Shown: one piece after another, positions 1-7,800 of the stretch
Layout: each line of letters begins with the position of its first letter
Position numbering within the stretch: the stretch's first letter is position 1
Source of the DNA: an uncultured Oxalobacteraceae bacterium
GTDB lineage: Bacteria > Pseudomonadota > Gammaproteobacteria > Burkholderiales > Burkholderiaceae
DNA: 30,423 nt
Direction: 5' to 3'
Assembly (NCBI GenBank): GCA_946480015.1
Contig: CAMLIL010000071.1
Location: 1-30,423, forward strand
Translations under genes and position numbers: made by a program
Notes under the pieces: model-generated
What the model was told of the DNA's origin: nothing
The model's database searches: none
Seen by the model: the letters and a program-made list of their open reading frames with translations, nothing else

Positions 1-234
1 TTCGTCGAAATTGAGCTGGTACAGGCCCATGGCGCTCATGGAAAACACGATGGCGGCGGCGAACGCCAGTGCGGACAGCAGGAAATTATGCAGATGCGGA
101 CGCGCCGCCAACTCGCTGCCATCGATGTAACGCACGGCTGCGCCGGCGTAAGCGGCGCCTACAAGCACGAGCACTTCCACAAAGAGCAGAAAAAACACTA
201 TCTTCGATACGTAATGATTCGAGATCTTTAACAT
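1..234 (-). CDS. EPS sugar transferase, N-terminal part (runs off left edge)
   Basis: Reading leftward from the ATG at 232-234 gives 78 open codons to the window edge. The protein starts MLKISNHYVSKIVFFLL and shows two hydrophobic segments, roughly residues 10-33 and 48-70, with a short polar stretch between. This start matches what I know of the membrane half of bacterial sugar transferases that begin exopolysaccharide synthesis, particularly the XrtA/PEP-CTERM-linked TIGR03013 family, whose catalytic domain would lie outside the window. A purine-rich ribosome site (GGAAGG, complement of 239-244) precedes the ATG by about four bases. Only the membrane part is visible, so the enzymatic assignment rests on N-terminal resemblance and on the EPS genes further right. 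It is transcribed away from the toxin island. Another multi-pass membrane protein cannot be excluded. Confidence 0.55.
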   Translation of the reverse strand, partial: MLKISNHYVSKIVFFLLFVEVLVLVGAAYAGAAVRYIDGSELAARPHLHNFLLSALAFAAAIVFSMSAMGLYQLNFDE

Positions 235-1184
235 TTTGCCTTCCGAATTCTTATTGTCTATTTGGAACGACTACGGTCATGCAGGCGCGCTGTGCAGTTT
301 GCATCGCGCCACAGCGCAGCATGCTCCCCTATTAATGCGACTGCTTCATGACACTGCGCCCGCCTGCCGCCGGGGTATCGCGTGCTCAGAACTTCCCTGC
401 TGCCGGCGCTGTCATGGCATTACTATTACCAGGGTCATCGGGCCTGGACACGGGCTTGACTAACACGCCGTGCGGAGACCAACCCTTTAAAGTTTCACCA
501 CAGAATTACCATTTGCCAATATATCAAGGTCAACTATATCACGTGTTGCTGCGGATTATCAACGCAAAGCAACAAATTTTGTTCAAAAGAAACAACGAGG
601 CGCGTGAAAAGTTGTTTCCGAATTATTTCCCCTACTGGAAGCAGGGCGTCTCCGACACAAAATGCTGCACCACGGAAGGCTCCCTCCCCTTGCCTGGTAC
701 CATCGCCAGGGCCGGGCGAAGCGACAATATACGCAGTTTTTGTAGGACTCATCCGACCTAAATTGTAAAACTGTCCAAGTTGCGCAACGCTTTCAGACTA
801 TATTTTCACTTAAGGAAATTTTAGCATTTCCGACAACAATTATAGTGTCTGCTCAACAACAAAATCCAGGAATATTGGCGCGCTGCAGCATTTCTTTTCA
901 CGTATCGGCGATGCGGACGGGTGCACGGATGCGCGGGTTTGCGTGTGATTTACTCGGGAGAGGGAATCTGCGCGTTTTTTTCCTTATCAATTTGCCGATC
1001 GATGCATGAGTGCATTTATCTAATGTCAATATTAGCATTTGCACTATAATGTAAGTCGCCTCAACGAACCAGCCGCTTTCCTGACGTTGCGCGGCCGCGT
1101 TGTCGTTCAGTGCTTTGACCGCAGGTTGTTCGCGCGTCTTCATCAATATCACAGCAATCAGAACACGAAATGGGAGGATGCGGC
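235..1184. other. long AT-richer intergenic region before vgrG
   Basis: This 950-base stretch separates the leftward EPS gene from vgrG. From about 470 to 1060 it is clearly richer in A and T than the coding DNA around it. The open frames in it are short, overlap on both strands and resemble nothing I know, so I call no gene. It should hold the leftward promoter of the EPS gene and the rightward promoter of the toxin island. A short inverted repeat (CCTGG / CCAGG, about 694-711) is visible, and paired palindromes lie near the vgrG promoter. Such AT-rich DNA ahead of a T6SS island is a typical place for xenogeneic silencing, which is inference here. Confidence 0.5.
1002..1050 (+). promoter_or_regulatory. 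candidate vgrG promoter with two palindromes
   Basis: A perfect TATAAT lies at 1045-1050, 135 bases before the vgrG ATG. No good -35 hexamer sits at 17 bases; the expected place is instead occupied by an inverted repeat CTAAT-N6-ATTAG (1020-1035), with a second one, ATGCA-TGAG-TGCAT, at 1002-1015. A weak -35 next to palindromes would fit an activator-dependent or repressed promoter. The sites are visible; their function is inferred. Confidence 0.4.
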
Positions 1185-3371
1185 ATGAGCCTGCAGGATC
1201 TGCTCGGTGAGCGGCAACACAATCGCTTGTTGCGTCTGTCGTTTCCCAATAGCGATGGCCCTTCGGCGCATTTGCTCGTCAATCGGCTTGAGGCTTATGA
1301 AAGCTTGTCGAAGCCGTTCGAGTTCACGGTCGAACTGTTGTCCGATGATCCGAATGTGGCCCTCAAGGATTTACAGGGCAAGTTGCTTTGCGTGGAATTG
1401 GTGCGCCGGGATGGAAGCTTGCGCTACTTCACCGGCCGCGTGTTCAGTTTCGGCTTGAAGACCGTGGACGGCGGCGTTTCCTTCTACGAGGCCAAGCTGG
1501 GGCCGTGGTACAAGTATCTGAGCATGCGCAAGGATAACTATCTGTTTCATTACACGACGATGTATGAGCAGACAGCGAGTATCTTTGGCGATTACGGGGG
1601 CCTGGCGGACTGGGACTGGCGCGTGCAGGGCGCGAACGAGGTACTGACCGACTGCTGCCAGTTCGACGAAAGCGACCGCAATTTTCTGGAGCGGCGCTGG
1701 GCCTCTTCCGGCATCATCTACTGGTTCGAACACACCGCATCCGGACACAAACTCATTTTGTCGGACGACTCGACCGCTGCGGCGCCGATCGATGGCAGCC
1801 CCGAAATTGCCTTCCAGCGTCATGCCGGTTCGGCCCAGGAGGATGGCATCGGCGAATGGTCGCCGACGCGCCACATCGCTTTGGGCAGCGTGGCATTGGC
1901 CTCCTTCGACTTCAAGTCGCCGCATCCCGCCATGACGACGCTGCCGACGCTGAACCAGCAGGGCGATGTGCTCAATATCGAGTCCTACGAATACACCGGC
2001 GCCCTGGGTTTCAAGGGCGGGGCCGGCCGGCCGCTGGCACAACTGCGCATGGAAGAAGCCGAGGCGGCCGGCAAGCAATTCAACGGCAGTGGCAATAACC
2101 GCAGCGTCATGCCGGGGCGCTGGTTTCGCCTGACCGGCCACTTCGACGCGAGCGACCGCCAGGACGATGCGCAGGCACGCGAATTTCTGATTACGCAAGC
2201 GAGCCACAGCGCTTCCAATAATTACCACGTCCGCACGACCGAAGAGTCGCATTACGAGAACCGGCTGACCTGCATCCGCAAGATCATTCCCTACCGTGCC
2301 GGACGTGACCACAACAGTGTGGAGACCAGGATCTACGGCATCCAGACGGCCACGGTGGTGGGCCCTGCGGGCGAAGAAATCCACACGGATGAGTATGGCC
2401 GCGTGCGCGTGCAATTCCACTGGGACCGGGCGGGCAGCAACGATGCGAAGAGCTCGGCCTGGATCCGTGTCGCTACTTCCTGGGCCGGCGCCAACTTTGG
2501 CATGACATCGATTCCGCGCATCGGCACGGAGGTTATCGTTCAGTTTTTAGATGGCAACCCCAATCGGCCGCTGATCACCGGCATGGTGCCGAATGCACAT
2601 ACGATGCCGCCGTGGACGCTGCCGGCAAACAAGACGCAAAGCGGGATCTTGACCCGCTCGACGCCGGGCGGCAGCTACGCCAACGCCAACGCGCTGCGCT
2701 TCGAGGACAAGAAGGGCCAGGAGCAGCTGTGGCTGCACGCGGAAAAGGACCAGCTCACCGAAGTCGAGCACGACGAGGACAAGTGGGTCGGCAATGACCG
2801 CCGCAAGACGGTCGACCGGGACGAGACCAGCCATATCAAGCGCGATCGTACCGAAACCGTGGACCGCGACGAGAAGATCAGCATCGGTAACAACCGGACC
2901 GAGGATGTCGGAAAGAACGAGACCATCAGCATTGGCGACAACCGGACCGAGAATGTCGGCAAGAACGAGACGATCAGCATCGGCCAGAACCGGATGGAAG
3001 ATGTCGGAAAGGACGAAACCGTCACCATCGGCGGCAGCCGCAGCGTCACGATCGGCCGCATGAAGACGGAAACCGTGGCGCTGGCCAAAATGCTGACGAT
3101 CGGCGGCGCCTACCAGACCACCGTCGGGGCGGCGATGAACACCTCAGTCGCCTTGATGCAGGCCGAGCAGGTTAAGCTATCCAAGAGTGTCGCCGTGGGC
3201 CAGAAAATCAGCTTCACGGCGGGCGAGGAATTCCGCATCGAGGTTGGCGACAGCAGCTTCGTGATGAAGAAGGACGGACGCATCGAGATCACGGGCAAGG
3301 AGATCATCATCAAGGGTTCCAGGAAGGTCGAGCTGCATGGTGACGACGTCGACACCAATCCCAAAGGCTGA
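1185..3371 (+). CDS. vgrG: type VI secretion spike protein VgrG
   Basis: A 728-residue VgrG, which trimerises to form the T6SS spike and carries effectors. The N-terminal part is the gp27-like domain of Rhs/VgrG proteins; the gp5-like OB-fold follows at about residues 385-470 (EYGRVRVQFHWD, SAWIRVATSWAG). From about residue 540 comes a beta-helix tail that includes three 16-residue repeats of the type ISIGxNRxEDVGKxET at 565-612. The tail ends in DDVDTNPKG, with no added effector domain. I chose the ATG at 1185 over one 15 bases upstream because GGGAGG (1172-1177) stands seven bases before it. The DUF2169 gene starts five bases after the stop, pointing to one operon. Its internal and 3' sequences recur in the decayed copy at 11763-12308. 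No T6SS core genes are near. Confidence 0.95.
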   Translation: MSLQDLLGERQHNRLLRLSFPNSDGPSAHLLVNRLEAYESLSKPFEFTVELLSDDPNVALKDLQGKLLCVELVRRDGSLRYFTGRVFSFGLKTVDGGVSFYEAKLGPWYKYLSMRKDNYLFHYTTMYEQTASIFGDYGGLADWDWRVQGANEVLTDCCQFDESDRNFLERRWASSGIIYWFEHTASGHKLILSDDSTAAAPIDGSPEIAFQRHAGSAQEDGIGEWSPTRHIALGSVALASFDFKSPHPAMTTLPTLNQQGDVLNIESYEYTGALGFKGGAGRPLAQLRMEEAEAAGKQFNGSGNNRSVMPGRWFRLTGHFDASDRQDDAQAREFLITQASHSASNNYHVRTTEESHYENRLTCIRKIIPYRAGRDHNSVETRIYGIQTATVVGPAGEEIHTDEYGRVRVQFHWDRAGSNDAKSSAWIRVATSWAGANFGMTSIPRIGTEVIVQFLDGNPNRPLITGMVPNAHTMPPWTLPANKTQSGILTRSTPGGSYANANALRFEDKKGQEQLWLHAEKDQLTEVEHDEDKWVGNDRRKTVDRDETSHIKRDRTETVDRDEKISIGNNRTEDVGKNETISIGDNRTENVGKNETISIGQNRMEDVGKDETVTIGGSRSVTIGRMKTETVALAKMLTIGGAYQTTVGAAMNTSVALMQAEQVKLSKSVAVGQKISFTAGEEFRIEVGDSSFVMKKDGRIEITGKEIIIKGSRKVELHGDDVDTNPKG
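2050..2250 (+). repeat. direct repeat A, intact copy (inside vgrG)
   Basis: These 201 bases of vgrG recur in the same orientation at 11763-11963 with about seven mismatches and no gap by eye (constant offset 9713). This is the first of three collinear matches between the intact operon and the decayed copy. Confidence 0.9.
2877..3020 (+). repeat. three 48-base tandem repeats in the VgrG tail
   Basis: Three successive imperfect 48-base units encode ISIGNNRTEDVGKNET and two close variants. They form turns of the gp5-type beta-helix needle. These repeats are absent from the decayed copy, which resumes just after them at 11972. Confidence 0.85.
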
Positions 3372-3440
3372 TCGTCTTGTTGCCAATTATTCCCAGCCTG
3401 CGTTTCGACAACCGCACCGCTGTCGACGCCCTCCATTTCG
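3035..3440 (+). repeat. direct repeat B, intact copy (vgrG 3' end and DUF2169 5' end)
   Basis: These 406 bases recur in the same orientation at 11972-12377 with about eight mismatches and no gaps by eye (constant offset 8937). The part within the vgrG tail after 3061 differs at one synonymous site, whereas the 64 bases of the DUF2169 start differ at five. The two copies flank the whole adaptor/toxin/immunity module. Confidence 0.9.
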
Positions 3441-4858
3441 ATATGCTGGACCAGAACGGGGTTGCCTTCCATGTGATCGCGGCCAAGACAGCCTATGCCT
3501 TGGGTCCTTGCGGCTCCGATGGCCAGGCGGTGCTGACCGCCCTGGAAGAGCCGCGCCCGCTCGATCTGGAAGACCGCTATCACGACGACGACGTCGAGCA
3601 GAGCGTGCGCATGGAGAGCGACCTGGCGCCCTACAAGCCGGTGTGCGACGTGATTGTCGTGGGCGCCGGCCATGCGCCGGGCGGCCGCGCGGCGCGGCGC
3701 TTCACGGTGTCCCTGCACGTGCAGGCACCCGACCGGGCAGCGCCGCTTCCCGCCAAGCCGTATCCGCTCAATCCGACGCAGGCGCTATCGCCGCGCGCCT
3801 ACGCTGAGTGGCAGGAACAGATGGCGCTGGCCCGTGCCACGCGTTTGCCTGGAGCGGTTCTGGTAAACAAGAGACTGGCGGTCACCGGCGAACGCAGCTT
3901 GCGCCGGCATCTGCTCCCGCTACGCCTGCTGCAAACGGCCATTGCGCTCGGCTCGCTGGGACTGGTGCGCTTGAATCCCTACCGGCTGACCGCGCCCGCT
4001 GCCGCCAAGTCGGTGCCGCTGCGCTACGAGTACGCGCAGGGCGGACAGTGTCGTGTCGAAGCGGCGGACGCCGCTGCCAAGCGGGTGCCCAGGCGCTATC
4101 GGCTGAGCGCGGAGCAGCAACAGCAGTATCCAGCGCCGGCCCAGCCGCCGCTCGCCCACGACAGCAGCCAGCGCAATCCCGGCGGGCGCGGCTTCGCGCG
4201 GCCGTGGTTCCTGCGCGCGGCCCGCGTCAAGCAGTTGCCGGCGCCTTGCATCGAATACGCGCACGCGCCATTTTCCGCGCGCCGCTTCTGGCGCAGTGCG
4301 CGCGGCAAAGGAGAGCTGGTGCCTGCCGGGTTCGGATTTGTTGGCCGCGGCTGGTTGCCGCGCCGCGAGTTAATCGGCACGTTCCAGGCGAAGGCGGCAT
4401 GGGACCGGGATGAGCTGCCTCAGTTACCCAAGGATTTCGATTTTCGTTACTGGAACGGCGCGCCCGACGACCAGCAGTGCCGCCACCTGGAAGGAGGCGA
4501 GCGCTTCACCTTGACCAATGTATGTCCACCGTCGGCGCCGTTTGCGCGCGCCGGCGCGCAGGGCGACACCACGCTGTCCTTCACCTTGCCGCGCCAGTCG
4601 CTGTTCCTGCTGGCCGCCGATGCGGACGAGGCGGTGGCGGCCATGCCCTTGTCGATCGACACCGTCGTCATCGACCTGGACGCGAGCGTGGTCGAACTTG
4701 TGTGGCGGCGCTGCCTGGTTGCCGACGGCACGTTTGCGGATGCGCGTTTGCTGCACGCGGCCACGGCCGAACAACTGGACCGGCTGCGGGAATGGAACAC
4801 CCCTCCGTCCGAAGCGGCCTCGTCCGACGAATCGCATTCTCTTGTTGCACCAACCTAG
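3377..4858 (+). CDS. DUF2169 T6SS effector adaptor/chaperone
   Basis: A 493-residue protein that I recognise as DUF2169, a family found between vgrG and PAAR- or Rhs-type effector genes and thought to help load the effector onto the spike. Visible family features are the N-terminal block FHVIAAKTAYAL, the segment GELVPAGFGFVGRGWLPRR near residue 312, and a conserved C-terminal half with NGAPDDQQ and GERFTLTNV. There is no signal peptide or membrane segment, in keeping with a cytoplasmic chaperone. The start is a TTG at 3377, five bases after the vgrG stop, with a second TTG directly after it; AAAGG at 3363-3367 is the only ribosome-site candidate, so translational coupling to vgrG is likely. 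The rhs gene begins six bases after its stop. No EagR-type (DUF1795) chaperone is present, so this protein probably serves the Rhs effector. Confidence 0.87.
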   Translation: MLPIIPSLRFDNRTAVDALHFDMLDQNGVAFHVIAAKTAYALGPCGSDGQAVLTALEEPRPLDLEDRYHDDDVEQSVRMESDLAPYKPVCDVIVVGAGHAPGGRAARRFTVSLHVQAPDRAAPLPAKPYPLNPTQALSPRAYAEWQEQMALARATRLPGAVLVNKRLAVTGERSLRRHLLPLRLLQTAIALGSLGLVRLNPYRLTAPAAAKSVPLRYEYAQGGQCRVEAADAAAKRVPRRYRLSAEQQQQYPAPAQPPLAHDSSQRNPGGRGFARPWFLRAARVKQLPAPCIEYAHAPFSARRFWRSARGKGELVPAGFGFVGRGWLPRRELIGTFQAKAAWDRDELPQLPKDFDFRYWNGAPDDQQCRHLEGGERFTLTNVCPPSAPFARAGAQGDTTLSFTLPRQSLFLLAADADEAVAAMPLSIDTVVIDLDASVVELVWRRCLVADGTFADARLLHAATAEQLDRLREWNTPPSEAASSDESHSLVAPT

Positions 4859-4864
4859 AGCACC

Positions 4865-7800
4865 ATGGCCCACGAGACCGTTACCAAGTCGCAGCGTTTC
4901 TACTGCGTCAGCCTGAGCCCCGACATATGCAAGACGCCCGTCGGCAATAGCGTCGTTCCGATTCCCTACAATATTACGGGCGAGTTCAAGGATGCGCAGG
5001 CGGTGTCGAAAGACGTCAAGACGCACAGCGAGCCGGTCTTTTTGCACGATAAAAGCTTCATTCCAAGCGTGAAGGGCGACGAGCGCGGCACGCTCGGTGG
5101 CATCAAGAGCGGCACGTTCATGAAACGGGTCGAGTCGCTCCAGTTCAGTCCGACGAAAGGCTCGAACGGTACCCATACGATCCAGGAATCGCGGCTGGTC
5201 TGGATGAACGACCGCAATACCATGGGACGTGTGCTGGAACGCCAGGTGCAGGCGCCCAGGCCGCGGCTGAAGATCTTCGGGAAGGAAGTGCCGGCCTCGT
5301 TGCAGGACGCGGCGCAGATGTACAAGGACAACTACTCGGCATCCTTGCACCAGTTCGGCGGCGACGCCATGGACGTCGGCGGCAAGATCGGCATGGGCAG
5401 TGCCGCTCTGGGCGCGGCCGGCGCGGGCGTTGCAGCCACCGGGGTCGGGCTGCCGGTGGCCGCGGTCATGGAAGCGGGCGCCGCTGCGGGCGGCGTCACC
5501 GGCGGGGCGGTGGCGGGAACGGGCTTTGTTGTCGACACGGGCGCAACGGTGGCCGACAAGGCGGCCGATTTTATTCTCAGCGGCAAGATGCCTGACGTGA
5601 TGGGCGTGGCGACGGGGATTGTCGTCAACGCGGCCGAGAATTTTGTTTTCAAAAAGATTTCCGGCGCCGGCAGTTTTCTCAAGAAGCTGTTCAAGAAAAA
5701 GGACGTGCCCGGGAAAACGCCGGCGCCGCCGAAAAAGGCACCGCCCCCGGACAAGGGAAATCACGACGACGGTAGCAACGGCGGCAAGGTCAAGCAGGAA
5801 AAGCGCCCCAAGCAGGACAAGCCGGCCGATTGCTGTCCGAAGAATACCGCGCCCGGCGGCAAGAGTGCGAAAACGACGAAGCCGGCCCACATCGGTACCG
5901 GCGAGGAAATTCTTTATCAAACCGATTTCGCCCTGGAAGGGCCGACGCCGCTTGAATGGTTGCGCACCTATCGTTCCGGATCGGAGACCGAGGATTGGAG
6001 CGTGCTCGGTGCGCGCTGGGCCTCTCCCTACACCGCATCGCTTTCGGTTTGCGCGCGCGGTGTTGTTTACCATGATGCGACCGGGCGCCCGGTGCGCTTG
6101 CCGGCGCTCGCCAATGGCGAGGAGTACAGGAGCGCCAGCGAGGGATTCCTGTTGCGCCATGACGGTCAGGACAGCTATAGCCTGACCTGGCACGATGGCA
6201 CCATCGATTCGTTCGGCAGCCCTGTCGATGGTGTTTTGCCGCATGGTTACGATGGAGTCAATGCCATGCTGGCGCCGCGCGCCGCGCTAGGCACCAGGCG
6301 TTTGCGCCTGGGTGCACGCGTGCAGCGCGACGGGTCAGGCTTCGATGTGCAGTGGCGCGATGGCGCGGCGCCCGGCGAGGTCTTGCTGCGCGTGGCGACC
6401 AGAGACGGGCTCGTTGTCGAGGCATTGCGCGCCGAGCTGCTGCCGGAGGAGTTGCATAGCAAGGTAGTGCTACCGCCGCGCATTGGCCGGCTCGAACAGG
6501 TCCTGGCCGATGGAAGCCGGCTCTTGCACGCGAGCTATCGCTACGCGTGCGAAGAAATCACTGGCGTCGACCAGGAAGGCGGTACGGCGCAGCACTTCCC
6601 GCCTCGTTGCCATCTCGTTGCGCACAGCGAGGTGGAAGGCGCGGTACGGACCTATGCGTACCTGCATCAACTGCTCGTCTCGTATGTCAATTATGCCGGG
6701 CTGGCTTTTCATCTCGACTGGACGAGCCTGGAAGCGCTGCGCGAACGCTGGGCCGGCAACAGCACGCCGGCAGATGTACTCGCGGCGCGCTATCCCATCA
6801 ATGCGGACAACAGTTATCGCGCAAGGGTGGTGCGTAGCGCCGACGCCGACGGCGTTGGTGAAACCCGCCTCGACTATGTCGACGAGGATAGCACCCGCGT
6901 GACCGAGGCGGACGGCGCCGTTTTCCTGTATCGCTTCAATGCCAGCTGGCTGGCGACCGAGGTCGCCCGCATCGATCGGGACGGCACCTCGCGCACGCTG
7001 GGCCGGCGCGTCTGGGACCGTGACGGGCGCTTGAAGTCCGACAGCGATGCGCTGGGCAACGACACCCGTTATGGTTACGACGATGCCGGCAATTTGATTA
7101 CCGTGACCGATGCGAAGGGGCAGACGACGCGCATCGGCTTCGACGTCCACAATCAGCCGGTGACGGTGACCGACCCCTTGGGGCATACCAGTAAGCGCAG
7201 CTACGATAGCGCGGGACGTTTGCTGGAAAGCCGCGACCCGCTGGGCCGGGTCACCACTTATGCCTACGACGGCAAGGGCCGCTTGCAGAGGGTCCGCGAC
7301 GCGCGCGGCGGCGTCAATCGCCTGACCTATGACGCCGCCGGCCGCATGGTCGAATACGTCGACTGCTCGCAGAATGCCAGCCGTTTTGATTACGACAGTA
7401 AGAACCAGCTGACGGCGAGCGTGGACGCCGCGGGCAACAAGACCCTGCGTCACTACGACGCGCGCGGCCGCCTGACGATGCTCTCTCACCCTGATGGCGG
7501 AACGGAGCGTTTCGGCTACGACGTTGAAGGCAATTTGCTGGAGCATACCGATCAAAAGGGAATGGTGACACGCTATGCCTACAACGGGTACAACCTGCCG
7601 GTCGAACGCCGTGATCCGCTGGGACAGACCTTGCGGTATGAATATGACCGGGCCTTGCGCCTGATCGCCCTGGTCAACCAGAACGGCGAAAGCTACCGGT
7701 TTACCTATGACGATGACGGACGCTTGGCCAGTGAAACGGGATTCGACGGCAAGACGACCGGCTACACGTATGACCGGGCAGGGCACCTGACCGCACGGAC

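Noticed and set aside
640..740. Possible riboswitch in the EPS/vgrG gap
   Set aside because: Short inverted repeats are visible, but no conserved core of a c-di-GMP or other riboswitch class could be drawn on either strand.
348..761. 137-codon open frame in the gap before vgrG
   Set aside because: It overlaps other frames on both strands, has no ribosome site, and its translation resembles no protein and has mixed composition.
1371..2420. 349-codon minus-strand frame inside vgrG
   Set aside because: It is a shadow of the plus-strand gene caused by high GC; the plus-strand product is clearly VgrG.
2877..3020. Tandem 48-base repeats as a CRISPR-like or regulatory array
   Set aside because: They are in frame, encode beta-helix turns of VgrG and have no spacers.
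4424..6244. 606-codon minus-strand frame across DUF2169 and rhs
   Set aside because: It crosses two well-supported genes, is Arg/Gly/Ala-rich, and shows no recognisable domain.
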